64,000 nucleotides of DNA from Cohnella rhizoplanae (GTDB lineage Bacteria > Bacillota > Bacilli > Paenibacillales > Paenibacillaceae): NCBI RefSeq assembly GCF_948329515.1, contig NZ_CAOJCN010000001.1, positions 921,925 to 985,924 of the forward strand, read 5' to 3'. Below are positions 43,369 to 54,600 of this stretch, piece by piece; positions within the stretch are counted from its first letter, which is position 1; each line of letters begins with the position of its first letter. The notes beneath the pieces were generated by a model. The model searched no databases. It was not told the origin of the DNA and was given only the letters and a program-made list of their open reading frames with translations. The position numbers and the translations under genes are program-made.

Positions 43369-45006
43369 TCAGGAGGTTTTGTGGCGATAGTCCTGGGGCG
43401 TCAGACCATAATGCTCCTTGAACAGCTTAATGAAATATTGCGGCTTGTGGTAGCCGATCGCCGACGCGACGTCGCTGACCTTGAGCTCCGGCTGTTCCAC
43501 GAGCAGCTCCCGCGCGCGCTGCATGCGCGTCCTGTACAGGTAATCGCTGATGTTCTCGCTGGCCTTGCTCTTGAAGAGGGTGGACAGGTAAGCCGGATGC
43601 AGGCCGACATGATCCGCCGCCGTCTGCAGCGTTGCATCCGCCAGCCGGTCCGCGATGAACTGCTGAACCTTCCGGATGAGCGCCGCCTGCTCGTTGCTCC
43701 ACTCATTCTTGGTCAACCCTTGCAGCTTCGCCAGCGTATCCGCGACCCAATCCTGAAGCTGCCGCATATGCCGGAACCGGGCGGCGTCGCCCGGCTTGTC
43801 CGGCTCGGCCGAGAAGACGTCGTGCAGGCTGAGCCCGTTTTTGTGCGCAAAAAAGCTGAAAGCGCCCATCGCGTGATAGTAGAGCTCGAGCAGCGTCTCC
43901 CGCGAATCCATTCCCTTCTCCGCAACCTCATGGAAGACCGTCTCCCACTTGGCCGATATCGCCTCCCACTGGCCAATCTCGAATAGCTGGATGAACGTCG
44001 GCGACTCGTACAGACTGTGAACCCGATAGGGCTGCTCGGGCGTCAGGGCGTCCTGCAGACGGATGAAGAGATCCGTGCCTCCGCCGAGCTGCCGGACGAA
44101 TGCCGCCAGCGAATCCCTGTACGTCCCGCTCAGTCCGTGCGACATGATCTGCCAATCGCTTACGACGACCGAGATGCTGCTCTTGAGAAATTGACGCACG
44201 TGGTGCTGCAGCCTGGATGCGAGATGCTCGAGGGATTGCCGCCGGGCAAGCTCCGGCTTCGGATCGCTCGACAGCCAAGACTCCTCCCTGGGCTTGAGAA
44301 TGAATACCTCGTAATCGTATGAATCGCGCCCGTGCCAGACGTGGAACAGGTCCGAGAACGTCTCCTCCGAAATATTGGCGACGGCCGAGGCGAGCAGGGA
44401 ATGATCCCGCCAATTCAGCTCCTCCGCGGAGGATTCGATGCGAAGAAGGCACATCGCCGTCAGATCGTCAGGCCGGAACGGCAGCTGATAATAAACCAGC
44501 TTCTCCTCGAGCAGCTCGGCCGATAGCTTCCGCCCCTGGAGCAGATCCATCAGCAGCTTCTCGCGGAACAGCGGCATATGCTCTCGGACCATATTCATGG
44601 CCTTCTGCTGCCGGCCGCGCTCATCCCACTCGAGGCGGAGCGACTCCGTCAGCCGGCGCATCATAATGGCCAGCTCCTCGTGATCGACCGGCTTGAGCAA
44701 GTACCCGTCGACCTGCTGCCGGATCGCCTCCTGCGCATAATCCCACTCCCCGTAACCCGACAGCAGTATGCTCTTAAAGCGCCTGTCGTATTTTTTAAGC
44801 TGCTGAATAAGCTCCAAGCCGGAGATGCCGGGCATGCGGATATCGGTGATCAGAATATCGACGGGGCAGGTCTTGCAGAATTCGAGCGCCTCTTCGCCGG
44901 TGAACGCCTTGTACACCTTGCGGATGCCCAGTTCGTGCCACGGCATGTTTCGTTCCAGACTGTCCACGAGGTGAGAGTGGTCGTCGACGATAAGCAGATC
45001 GTACAT
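43369..45006 (-). CDS. YesN/AraC-type response regulator
   Basis: 545 residues. The receiver domain (1-125) has the acidic pair DDH at residues 8-10, the phospho-acceptor Asp in ILITDIRMPG (about 55) and the Lys in LLKPVDHEEL (about 105). A long middle region follows. The C-terminal AraC HTH pair (about 445-540) has TLQTAADHVGLHPAYLSTLFK and VSDVASAIGYHKPQYFIKLFKEHYGLTP. Such regulators are phosphorylated by YesM-type kinases and activate sugar transport genes. It is divergent from the ABC transporter at 45196, and the matching kinase is 11.7 kb away at 56729. The likely target is the shared element at 45076-45153 and 59850-59927. ATG 45006 has a G-rich SD. Confidence 0.93.
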   Translation of the reverse strand: MYDLLIVDDHSHLVDSLERNMPWHELGIRKVYKAFTGEEALEFCKTCPVDILITDIRMPGISGLELIQQLKKYDRRFKSILLSGYGEWDYAQEAIRQQVDGYLLKPVDHEELAIMMRRLTESLRLEWDERGRQQKAMNMVREHMPLFREKLLMDLLQGRKLSAELLEEKLVYYQLPFRPDDLTAMCLLRIESSAEELNWRDHSLLASAVANISEETFSDLFHVWHGRDSYDYEVFILKPREESWLSSDPKPELARRQSLEHLASRLQHHVRQFLKSSISVVVSDWQIMSHGLSGTYRDSLAAFVRQLGGGTDLFIRLQDALTPEQPYRVHSLYESPTFIQLFEIGQWEAISAKWETVFHEVAEKGMDSRETLLELYYHAMGAFSFFAHKNGLSLHDVFSAEPDKPGDAARFRHMRQLQDWVADTLAKLQGLTKNEWSNEQAALIRKVQQFIADRLADATLQTAADHVGLHPAYLSTLFKSKASENISDYLYRTRMQRARELLVEQPELKVSDVASAIGYHKPQYFIKLFKEHYGLTPQDYRHKTS

Positions 45007-45075
45007 GCTGTCCCCCCCAATGGCGTTCGACTCATTTTCGCTTCTGTTTTAATTATGCAGTCCACGCAGACGATA

Positions 45076-45153
45076 GGAAAGGGGATCTAAAGAATGTGGT
45101 TTCAATCTTAAATTTGAGGCATATCGTCGCGAGAATCCCGTGACTTATGATGA
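45076..45153 (+). promoter_or_regulatory. Promoter element A of the sugar ABC operon, duplicated at 59850
   Basis: These 78 nt align without gaps to 59850-59927 with 67 identical positions. The end is a TATGAT -10 box (45146-45151). At the -35 position neither copy has a consensus box, which fits an AraC-type activator. The central part carries an imperfect dyad (TCAA, 8 nt, TTGA). A weak cre-like sequence (45151-45164, two mismatches) overlaps the likely transcription start. The most likely activator is the divergent response regulator. Confidence 0.65.
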
Positions 45154-45195
45154 GAGCGTCAACATCAGCTTCAAAAAAACGAGGGGGATACGACG

Positions 45196-46548
45196 ATGAA
45201 CGTAAGGAAAAAATCGACGGCGGTAACGGCAGCGGGCGTGCTGCTGGTCGCTTCGCTGGCGCTGGCCGCCTGCGGCGGCAATTCGAATAACGGAGGCAAC
45301 GCGGCCGGCAGCGCTTCGGCAGGCGGCGCTTCGAGCCCGGCTGCCAGCAAACCGGCCGGCGGCGACCCGAAGAAAAACGTGACGATCTCCTACACGATCT
45401 GGGACAAGAACCAGCAGCCTGCGATGGAGGCGATCGCCAAGGCGTTCACCGATCAGAATCCGAACATCAAGGTCAAGATCGACGTAATCCCATGGGGCGA
45501 TTATTGGACCAAGATGTCGGCGGCCGCTCCGTCGGGCACGCTGCCGGACGTATTCTGGATGCACGGCGGACAGTTCATCAAGTACGCCACCGGCAAATTC
45601 ATCGAGCCGATCACCGACAAAGTGACGGCCGGCGAGATCGACCTCGGCAACTACGCTTCCAACCTCGGCTCGATCTACACGCTCGACGGGGAGAACTACG
45701 GCATTCCCAAGGACTTCGACACGATCGGTCTTGCTTACAACAAGGAGCTGTTCGACACGGCGGGCGTGCCGTATCCGGACGATACGTGGGACTATGCCAA
45801 GCTGGCGGAAGTCGCCAAGCAGCTCAGCCAGCCGGACAAGGGCATCTACGGCTTCGGCGCCAAGCTGGATACGCAGGCCGGCTACTGGAACGACATCCTG
45901 GCGAACGGCGGGCACATTCTGAACGACGACATGACCAAGTCGGGCTATGACGAGCCTGCTACGATCGAAGCGCTGAAGGCCCGCTACCAGCTGATCGTCG
46001 ACAAGGCTTCGCCGACGCACCAGCAGATGACCGACACGGACGCGGTCGAGATGTTCAAGTCCGGCAAGCTCGCGATGATCTTCGACGGGTCGTGGGACAA
46101 CGGCAACCTGGCGAGCAGCGACATCATCAAGGGCAAGTACGATTGGGCGCCGCTGCCGAAGGGCAAGGTCATGCGCGGCAACATCATCAACGGACTCGGC
46201 AACGTGATGTCGTCGAAGGGCAAGCACAAGGAAGAATCGTGGCAGTTCCTGAAGTTCCTCGGCTCGAAGGAAGCCGCCGAGATTACGGCCCAGATGGGCG
46301 CGGCGATCCCGGCGTTCACCGGCACGCAAGACGCCTGGGTGAAGTCCCAGCCTGATCTGAACCTGCAGGTGTTCATCGACCAGGCGGCGGACGCGGTCCC
46401 TTATCCGAGCGGCTCCAAGTCGTATCCGGTCTGGTTCGCGAAGGAAGCCGAGATCATGTCCCAAGCATGGGGCGGGGCGATCTCGGTCGAGGAAGGCGCC
46501 AAGAAAGTGGCGGAAATGATGAATCAGGCAATCGCGGACGCGAAGTAA
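45196..46548 (+). CDS. Carbohydrate ABC transporter substrate-binding lipoprotein
   Basis: 450 residues, family 1 extracellular solute-binding protein. Lipoprotein signal with lipobox LAAC (Cys about residue 27) followed by a Gly/Asn/Ser-rich linker. The fold then opens with VTISYTIWDKNQQPAMEAIAKAF. Other conserved parts are LPDVFWMHGGQFIKY, GIPKDFDTIGLAYNKELFDTAGV and KSGKLAMIFDGSWDNG. The ATG at 45196 has an AGGGGG-type SD. A GC-rich hairpin lies between it and the first permease gene, which may keep the binding-protein mRNA more abundant. The bound sugar is unknown, presumably an oligosaccharide released by the DUF4832 enzymes encoded next door. Confidence 0.94.
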   Translation: MNVRKKSTAVTAAGVLLVASLALAACGGNSNNGGNAAGSASAGGASSPAASKPAGGDPKKNVTISYTIWDKNQQPAMEAIAKAFTDQNPNIKVKIDVIPWGDYWTKMSAAAPSGTLPDVFWMHGGQFIKYATGKFIEPITDKVTAGEIDLGNYASNLGSIYTLDGENYGIPKDFDTIGLAYNKELFDTAGVPYPDDTWDYAKLAEVAKQLSQPDKGIYGFGAKLDTQAGYWNDILANGGHILNDDMTKSGYDEPATIEALKARYQLIVDKASPTHQQMTDTDAVEMFKSGKLAMIFDGSWDNGNLASSDIIKGKYDWAPLPKGKVMRGNIINGLGNVMSSKGKHKEESWQFLKFLGSKEAAEITAQMGAAIPAFTGTQDAWVKSQPDLNLQVFIDQAADAVPYPSGSKSYPVWFAKEAEIMSQAWGGAISVEEGAKKVAEMMNQAIADAK

Positions 46549-46580
46549 AGCAACGGCGCAGGTCCGTGAGGTAAACTCGT

Positions 46581-46610
46581 CGAAGGCGATCCCGCTGCGG
46601 GACGCCTTCG
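46581..46610 (+). promoter_or_regulatory. Intercistronic hairpin between binding-protein and permease genes
   Basis: CGAAGGCG plus TCCCG pair with CGGGA plus CGCCTTCG, 13 bp with one bulged A and a 3-nt loop. No T-run follows, so it is not a full terminator. It resembles RNA stem structures that protect the upstream binding-protein message, as known after malE. Confidence 0.6.
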
Positions 46611-46630
46611 GCCATGACGGGGTGAACGCA

Positions 46631-47500
46631 ATGAATTCAAAGAGCAGGTACGCATGGGCCTACGTGATGATCGCCCCTACCTTGATCGGGACGCTGGTTT
46701 TCTGGTTCTGGCCGGCCATCTACTCGATCTACCTGGGATTTTTAAAATCCGAGAACTTCGGTCTCGACAACCGCTGGGTCGGCCTGGCCAACTACGAGCG
46801 ATTGTTCAAGGACGGCGAGTTCTGGCAAAATCTTCGCAACACAATGCTGTACGTGGCGCTGTTCGTGCCTACGACGATCGTGCTGTCTACGTTTTTCGCC
46901 GTCATGCTGAATGCGAAGATCAAAGGCCGGTCCGCCTACCGGGTCATTTATTTTCTGCCGCAGGTCACGATGGCCGCAGCGGCCGCCATGGTGTGGGTCA
47001 TTATATTCGCGCAGGATTACGGCCTGCTGAATTCCGTGCTCGGCACCCACATTGCGTGGATCTCTGACAAGCGATTCGCCATGTATGCGCTCGTCATGGT
47101 CGGCGTATGGGCCGCGATCGGCTTCAATATGCTGCTGATCCTGGCCGGTCTCCAGAGCATCCCGCGTCCGCTGTACGAAGCGGCCGAGCTCGACGGCGCC
47201 GTCGGCATCCGCAAGTTTCGCTGGATTACGCTTCCGCTGCTCACGCCGACGCTGTTTTTTACGTCCATCGTGCTCGTGATCGGCGCCACGCAAATTTTCG
47301 ACAGCATCTACCTGATCATCGGCAAGACGAACGTCGCGCTGCCCGCCGTGCGCTCTCTCGTTTACGCCTATTATCAGAATTCGTTCATTTACTACGATCA
47401 GAACTACGGAGCGGCGATCGTCAACATCCTGCTGCTCATCAACCTGATCCTGACGGGCTTCCAGTTCCTGATGCAAAAAAAATGGGTGGTTTACGACTGA
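46631..47500 (+). CDS. Sugar ABC transporter permease, MalF/UgpA type
   Basis: 289 residues with six membrane segments. Start ATG 46631 was preferred to GTG 46622 because GGGGTG lies 8 nt upstream and the protein then starts with the usual short cytoplasmic tail (MNSKSRYAWAYVMIAPTLIG). The EAA loop that contacts the ATPase is AAELDGAVGIRKFRWITLPLLTP. It forms the membrane channel with the next gene. No ATPase gene is in the operon, so a shared MsmX-type ATPase encoded elsewhere must energise it. Confidence 0.94.
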   Translation: MNSKSRYAWAYVMIAPTLIGTLVFWFWPAIYSIYLGFLKSENFGLDNRWVGLANYERLFKDGEFWQNLRNTMLYVALFVPTTIVLSTFFAVMLNAKIKGRSAYRVIYFLPQVTMAAAAAMVWVIIFAQDYGLLNSVLGTHIAWISDKRFAMYALVMVGVWAAIGFNMLLILAGLQSIPRPLYEAAELDGAVGIRKFRWITLPLLTPTLFFTSIVLVIGATQIFDSIYLIIGKTNVALPAVRSLVYAYYQNSFIYYDQNYGAAIVNILLLINLILTGFQFLMQKKWVVYD

Positions 47501-47512
47501 GGAGGTACGAAT

Positions 47513-48349
47513 ATGGGCGGCGTAGCCTCTGCCAAGCGTAGAAGCAATATCGTCATTCACTTGATTCTCATCGCGGGAGCCGTCATCATGGTGTTCCCGT
47601 TCCTCTGGATGATCCTCACGTCGCTCAAGACGACGACGGAGGCGACCCAGATTCCGATCCGACTGTTCCCCGCCGAGCCCAGCCTTCGCGGTTATCGTGA
47701 TGCGCTCGCGCAGTCTCCTTTTCTGCATTATTACGCGAACACGCTGATTGCGGCGTTCATGAAAACGCTGTTTCCCGTCATTTTTAGCGCCATGGCGGCT
47801 TTCGCGTTCGCGCGCATCCGCTTTCCGGGCAGCGCGCTGTGCTTTTTCCTGATTATCTCGGTCATGATGGTGCCGAACCCCGTATTTTACACGCCTCAGT
47901 ACATGATGATGAGCAAGCTCGGACTCGTCAACACGGTGACCGCGCTCTGGATCGCCTCGCTCGTGAGTCCTTTCGCGACCTTTCTGCTGCGGCAATTTTT
48001 CCTCGGCATCTCCAAGGAGCTGGAGGAGGCGGCCGTGCTGGACGGGTGCAACCCGTTCCAGATCTTCCGCCATATCATGCTGCCGCTCGTGAAGTCGGCG
48101 CTCGTCGCGATCGTCATCATCCAGCTGCTCTGGTCTTGGAACGAACTGCAATGGCCGCTCATCATCAACAGCTCGCCGGAGAAGCTCACGCTGTCGGCAG
48201 GCCTCGCGACGCTCGTGTCCATGTTCCTCACCGATTACCCGGTACTCATGGCCGGCGCGTTCATGGCCGTGGTCCCGATGCTCGTCCTGTTTTTCATATT
48301 CCAACGCCGGTTCATCGAGGGCGTCGCCTTCAGCGCCAGCAAGGGCTGA
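47513..48349 (+). CDS. Sugar ABC transporter permease, MalG/UgpE type
   Basis: 278 residues with six membrane segments. The EAA loop reads EAAVLDGCNPFQIFRHIMLPLVKSA. The early segment MVFPFLWMILTSLKTTTEA is typical of MalG-type partners. ATG 47513 has GAGGAGG 6 nt upstream and lies 12 nt after the partner permease. Last gene of the three-gene transporter operon; the 329-nt stretch after it has degenerate repeats and a 14-bp hairpin before the next promoter. Confidence 0.94.
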   Translation: MGGVASAKRRSNIVIHLILIAGAVIMVFPFLWMILTSLKTTTEATQIPIRLFPAEPSLRGYRDALAQSPFLHYYANTLIAAFMKTLFPVIFSAMAAFAFARIRFPGSALCFFLIISVMMVPNPVFYTPQYMMMSKLGLVNTVTALWIASLVSPFATFLLRQFFLGISKELEEAAVLDGCNPFQIFRHIMLPLVKSALVAIVIIQLLWSWNELQWPLIINSSPEKLTLSAGLATLVSMFLTDYPVLMAGAFMAVVPMLVLFFIFQRRFIEGVAFSASKG

Positions 48350-48446
48350 CCGAATGCTTGGGAAGATGAAATAGTTAGCGGCCCGAGGCGCAGCTCCAAG
48401 CGCGGAATGCGCGGTTGCAGCGGCGTGTGTATATGAGATGACGTCT

Positions 48447-48548
48447 GTAAGCGAGAAAAGCGAGCTTGCAGCGGTTTGCTGTAAGCGCAAATGGTGAGCT
48501 TGGAGTCACAGAACACCGGTTCGTTTAGGAGGCTTGTTCTGTGGCTCC
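48447..48548. repeat. Degenerate direct repeats and a 14-bp hairpin in the 329-nt gap after the ABC operon
   Basis: Two 25-nt units start at 48447 and 48481 (19 of 25 positions equal), and a third, weaker copy lies just before them. They are followed by an inverted repeat with arms 48502-48515 and 48535-48548 (one G-T wobble, 19-nt loop). No T-run follows the hairpin on the plus strand. The hairpin may end the transporter transcript; the repeats may belong to a genome-wide intergenic repeat family. The rest of 48350-48678 holds only the promoter of the next gene. Confidence 0.5.
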
Positions 48549-48619
48549 GATTTCTTGCGTCCATGCGCCCATGTGCATGAGGAAGAAGGGAGGGGCGATG
48601 CATCCTGCCAAAGCCAAGC

Positions 48620-48648
48620 GTCACACAGAGATTTGTTAGCGCTATCAT
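48620..48648 (+). promoter_or_regulatory. Promoter with overlapping cre-like catabolite site before the large SLH gene
   Basis: GTCACA (48620-48625) and TATCAT (48643-48648) are separated by 17 bp. A 14-nt sequence at 48634-48647 (TGTTAGCGCTATCA) fits the CcpA cre consensus TGWAANCGNTNWCA with one mismatch and covers the -10 box, so glucose repression is expected. The SD GAGGAGG lies before ATG 48679. Confidence 0.55.
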
Positions 48649-48678
48649 CTGAAAAATCATAAAACGAGGAGGATTTAG

Positions 48679-51600
48679 ATGCATTCAATATCAGCACGCC
48701 GGATTCGAAATTCGTCGTTTAGCGTGTTTCTAGCGATGTGCATGCTCTTGAGCTCCGTTATGGCGAATACGGCTCCGAACAGAGCCTACGCAAGCACGGA
48801 TCTGTCGCGCGTGCCTAGCAATCCGTATCCGAGCCCCGCGGCGGACACTACGCTTACCAAGCACGATCTGACGGCAGCGCCAAGTCCGCTCGACAATCCG
48901 CTCAAAGGCTTCGCGCCCTTTTATCCGTGGGAGACCGAGACTTCATTTCCCCACAGCCTGGAATGGGTCTACGTCCCGCTGAAGGCGGTGATGAACGGCC
49001 CGAATTCCTTTACGTTCGATACCGGCATAGAGACATCGCTAAACGCCATTGCGGCAAGAGGCAATCAGGCCGCGATCAGAGTCTATCTTGAATATCCTGA
49101 CAAAGCGGATGCCATTCCGCAATTCATCCATGACAGCGACATTGCCATGCGTCACAACGATGCGTTTAACCAGGATGAACCCGACTACGACAATCCGCTC
49201 ATGGTCGAATACTTAACCAACTTTATACAAGAGTTCGGCGCCAGATACGATGGAGATCCGCGCATCGGATTTATCCATATGGGCCTGGTCGGACTGTGGG
49301 GCGAGTGGCATACCTGGCCGTACGATACGGATACGAGCAGCGACAGCTATCCGAACCACATGCCGAATGCCGATACGGTCAACGCTATATTCTCGGCCTA
49401 CGATACGGCTTTCGACAAAACGAAGCTCGAAGTCCGCAATCCGGACCTGCCGAACGCGGGCGAGTATAACTTCGGATATCATGACGACTCGTTTGGCTTC
49501 AAGGAAGGGGATCCGCTGCAGAGCGTGACCCAGCCGGAGAGCATGGGCGGCGCCTACTATTCGTTTATGACCCGGATGCTGGAAGCGGGCTCTGAGAATA
49601 AATGGATCACGGAATCCGTCGGCGGCGAGGTCCGCCCGGAGATCCAGAGCCAATTCTTCAGCGGCGGCGCCAATGTGGACAACGCCATGGACGATATCGA
49701 GCTCACTCATGCGACGTGGATGATCAACCAGGGGGGCATCAGCAATTACAACGCGAACGATCCGACGGTTGCCGCGGGCGTGAGGAAGATGGGCTACGAC
49801 CTGAACGTGAAGAGCGCGCATTACAATAATGTGGCTCAGGGAGATCCGCTTAAGGTCGGCGTAACCATACAGAATAACGGCGTGGCGCCATTTTCCTATC
49901 CCTGGAAGGTACAGCTGGGCGTGAAGAATGCATCCGGGAAGCTGGTTAAGCAATGGGACACGACGTGGGATATCACGAAGGTGCAGCCTTTGCAGATCAG
50001 GACGTATCCGGAATGGAATGTGGCCGGGGACCCGAAGTATGTGGCGTTCGGCGAGCCTTATTACTTTGATACGACCCTACCTGATCCGGACCTCGGAGAC
50101 GGCTATTATAATCTGGTCATGAAAGTCGTCAATCCGCTGGAGGCCATCAGCAATAAGGCGAAAAAGGTCGGATTCGCGAATACGAATCAGGATAAGGAGG
50201 GCTGGCTCAATCTGGGGACGGTGCTGGTGGGGGACTGCGACTCTCCATGCTCGCCGCCGCCGACAACGCCTCCGCCGCCGCCGACGAAGCTGCTCGTGGA
50301 TGATTATGACGGGACGCCCGCTTGGTCGGGAAGCACGCAGAACGATCTGAATCAATGGACCGGTTCCAGCAACTTCGCCAACGGGAACGGCGCCGGCGTC
50401 GTTGAAGACGGATCGCTGGTCCTCCAGTATCAGAATATGTCCCGGCTCGAGACGAATATCGGCCGCAATCTGGCCGCTACGAGCAAGCTTGTCCTTCGGG
50501 TGAAAGGCGCCGCCGGCGGCGAAGAAAGCCAAGTTAACGCCACGATCGGCGGCGTCACGAAAACGCTCGGTCAATTCAGCGGCGATACCATAACGACCAG
50601 CTATAAGGATCTCGTGATCGACCTGCCGGCGAACGGCGTGGATCTCTCGCAAACGATCTGGAGTATTGCCATCGCGCAAGCGACCTGGAATACGACGGGC
50701 ACGATCTCGATCGATGAGATTTATTTTACGGATAAATACGAATCGGATACGGAGACGGGCGGAGGCGGCGGTACGGATCCGGGTACGCCTCCGGACCCTG
50801 GCACGCAGGCGCCGGGACTTATCGATAACTTCGAGTCCTATGCCGACGATGCGGCCCTCGGGCAAGCGTGGACGGAGGCCTGGTCCGACAAGCCGGGCTC
50901 GGTGACGAGAACGGTCGGCGGAGCGAGCGGGAGCAAGGGCCTCAAGCTGTCCGTCGCCGATGGCGATTCGGAATGGTCGAATATCATCCATGCCATTCCT
51001 GAAGGCAAGCGCGATTGGTCCCGCTACGACGGCTTAAGCTTCTGGGTGAACAACACGACAAGCGACAGCAAGGACTTTAGCTTGAATGTAGTCCTGCAGA
51101 CGCCTGCCGCGAACGGAGAGTTCGGGTTAAAGGACGGCGGAACAGCCATGACGCTCGCTGCCGACGGAAGCTGGCGCGCCGCGGCATTTAACGGCGCCTC
51201 GCTGAACGTGCCTGCAGGCTTTAGCGGCGTGGTGAGAATTCCTTGGGATCAGTTCGTTCAAGCCGCATGGCAGTGCGGCGGCGATCAGGCAGCATGCGCC
51301 GGCGTGCTGGACCCCAGCGAGATCAACGGACTTCAGTTCGGGTTCCCGCCGAAGGGCTACGCCCATAACTTCGTCACGATCGATGACATCCTGCTCTACC
51401 GGGCAGATCGCATACTGGACGGCTTCGATTCCTATGCGGACAACGCCGCGCTGCAGAACATCTGGAAGATCGATTGGGAGGACGGAGATCCGTCCGCGCT
51501 TCGGACGATCGACAAGGTGAACTTTGCGGAAGGCACGCAGGCGATGAAGTTGTCCGTGTCCCCGACGCCCGGCAAGCCGGCATCCAATTGGGTCAACATC

Positions 51601-54600
51601 AAGCGCGCGGCGTTTACCGGGACGGATTCGGACTGGTCCGACTATGACGGACTTACGTTCTGGGTGAACAATATCTCGCCAAGCAGCAAGAGCATGAACC
51701 TGAACGTTGCGCTTGTGACAGACGCGTCGAAAGGCGAGTTCTCCTTAAAAGCCGGAGGCGCCGTGAAGTTTTATGACGCTGCGGACGGCTGGAAGACAAC
51801 CACCCTGGGCGGAGGCTCGCTGTCGATCGCTGCCGGCTACAAAGGAATGATCCGAATCCCTTGGGACGCATTCTCTCAATCGGCCTGGCAGGGCTGCGGC
51901 GCTTGCGGCGCCGAGTTCGACAGCAGCAAGGTTCTGCAAATTCAATTCGGTTTTGGCCCGGTCAGTCAATCGGACAATGTCCTCACGATCGATGCGCTTG
52001 GATTGTACGCCTTGGCGGGCAGAACGAGCGGCGGCGGCGGCGGACCTTCGGAGCCGGAGCCCGTAGATCACCCGAGCGCGCCGGCTTGGGCAACGGCAGA
52101 GGGGACGCATGCGCTCGCGTATCGCAGCGCACCGGTGGATAATCCCTTGAAGGGACTTCTTCCTTTCTACAATGCTTCGGAAGAAGCTTACTTTACGGAG
52201 GGCGACGACTGGAGAAACCGTCCCGCCCAGCTGCCTTACAGTCTGGAGTTCTTCTACCTGCCGCTTAGCAAGCTGATGAACAACCTGAACGACTTTGACT
52301 GGACCGAGCTGGACAGACGGCTTGAGGCTGTGGCCGCCAGAGGCAATCAGGCCGTATTCAGAGTCTATCTGGATTACCCGAATAAGCCTTCGGGCATCCC
52401 GCAGTTTCTAATCGATGAAGGGCTGAAGACGTTCCAATACGAGGGGTACGACAATGGCAAGGATGCCACGAGCGAAGCGCCCGACTACAACGATGAGCGT
52501 CTGATGGGCGCACTGGACAATTTCATCGGCGCGCTTGGTTCGCGATACGACGGCGACCCGCGGATCGGATTCATCATGATCGGCCTGATCGGCTTCTGGG
52601 GCGAGTGGCACACGTACCCGTACGACGGGAATCTGAAGTCGCCGAACCTGATGCCGACCGATGCCAACCTGAAGCGGGTCCTGACCGATATGGACGATGC
52701 GTTCGACAGCACGCAGCTCGTTCTCCGGTATCCGATGGACAACAGCACGCTGAAGACGACCAACTTCGATGTCGGTTATCATGACGATTCGTTTGCTTTC
52801 CAGACGCTGCCGCCGAGCCTGGGCGGTCAGGGCTGGCATTTCTGGGGCCGCATCAAGGATGCGTCGGCCACGGCGTTCTGGAAGACGAACAGCATGGGCG
52901 GGGAGATGAGACCCGAGATCCAGCTGAAGATGTGGAACAACGATCCGCCGAGATACAATGAACCGTCGGCGCCGATCGAGGGCGCGCAGGGCGAGGATTA
53001 CTACACAAGCCTGAATCTGACGCATGCCTCCTGGTTGATAACGCAAGGCGTATTCCAGACCCCGCTGGCGCCCGAACCGCTGGCCAGAGCGACGGAAGGC
53101 TCGCGCAGGATGGGATATGAGTACTACGTTCCGGCTGCTTATCTGGAAGCCGCGGACGGAAGACTGAAGGTCGGCGTAGAGGTGGAGAACAGAGGCGTAG
53201 CGCCCTTCTACTATAACTGGAAGGTCGAACTCGCCGCTCAAACTGAAAACGGCATCGTGAAAATCTGGGAGCCGGGTTGGGATCTGAAAGAGATTCTACC
53301 GAATACGAACGGCTTCGACGGCAACAAGCTGTTCGAGTCGACGACCCATCCGGCATTGAGCAACGGCAGCTATCAAATTCTCATGCGTTACGTCAATCCG
53401 CTCGAGCAGATCAATGCGGACGCCAAAGCGTTCCGCTTCGCCAATGCCGAGCAGAATGACAGCGGATGGGTGACGCTGGGCACCGTCGCCGTATCCGGCA
53501 GCGCGGCCGAGGCGCCGGTGCGGGTCACGAGTCTGACGGCCGTTACGGCGGATCACCTGAAATTGGCGGCGGGCGAGAGCAAGCAGATCAGCGTGGCCGC
53601 GGCGCCTGCGGAAGCGAGCAATCCAAGAATAAACTGGTCTTCGGCTGACCCTGCGGTCGCTTACGTATCCGCGGCAGGCTTGGTCAAGGCCATCGGCAAC
53701 GGCCGGACCGCGATTACGGCGAAGACATCCGACGGCAATATCGCGAAGCAGTTCCAGATTACCGTATCGTCCGAGCCGGATCCCAATCCGCCTCAAGGCG
53801 ATACGACGGTCATCCCCGCGACGCCGTCGCCTGAGCAAACGAAGGATGGCGTTAAGCTGTCGCAAGAGGCGATAAAGACGGTTCAGAAGACGAATGACGA
53901 TGGCACGACCGATACGAACGCAACTATCGACGCGAACCGTCTTCAGGAAGCATTCCAACTCCTCGCGAGACAGTTAACGACATTAAGTACGGTTACGATC
54001 GATTTGAAAGACGTTGACGATAGCGTGAAGGTAAACATACCGGCAAACGCATTCGTTAATGTGGTTAAGGATTTGCCGGACGCTTCCATTCTTATACGAT
54101 CCGAGCTCGGGGGCTACAAGGTCCCTATCGGGGTTCTGGATTTGGAAGCTTCGGCGAAGAAGCTTGGCGTTAGCCTGGAAGGGATGACCATCCGAGTAGA
54201 AGTGAATCGCGTGTCCGGCAAGATCGCAGATCAAATAATGGCACAGGCGCGTTCGGATGACCTTGACTTGCTATCTTCTTCTCTGGAGTACCGTATATTT
54301 GCCCAGTCCAACGTACGGTCGATCGAGATCGCCGATTTCGGCAGCACCTATGTCGAACGATCGATGATCCTGCCGGGCGCAGTGGACGAGACGATCGCTA
54401 CCGCGCTCCTGTTCGACCCGGGTACCGCGACCTTCCGTTTTGTTCCGGCTCTATTTAATAAAGACGGCGACCGCACCGAAGTCGTCATCAAACGGAATGG
54501 GAACAGTATCTACGTGGTGGCATCCGGCAGCAAGACCTTCGCCGATGTGGCCGGCCATTGGGCTAAGCCGGAAATCGAACGGTTGGCGTCCAAGCGGATT

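Noticed and set aside
46742..48490. 582-codon open frame on the minus strand across the permease genes
   Set aside because: Composition is dominated by Arg, His, Asp and Glu, typical of a shadow frame in high-GC coding DNA; the plus-strand permeases have clear EAA motifs and SD sites.
48235..48684. 149-codon minus-strand frame over the gap after the ABC operon
   Set aside because: No SD or family motif; overlaps the permease end and the next promoter.
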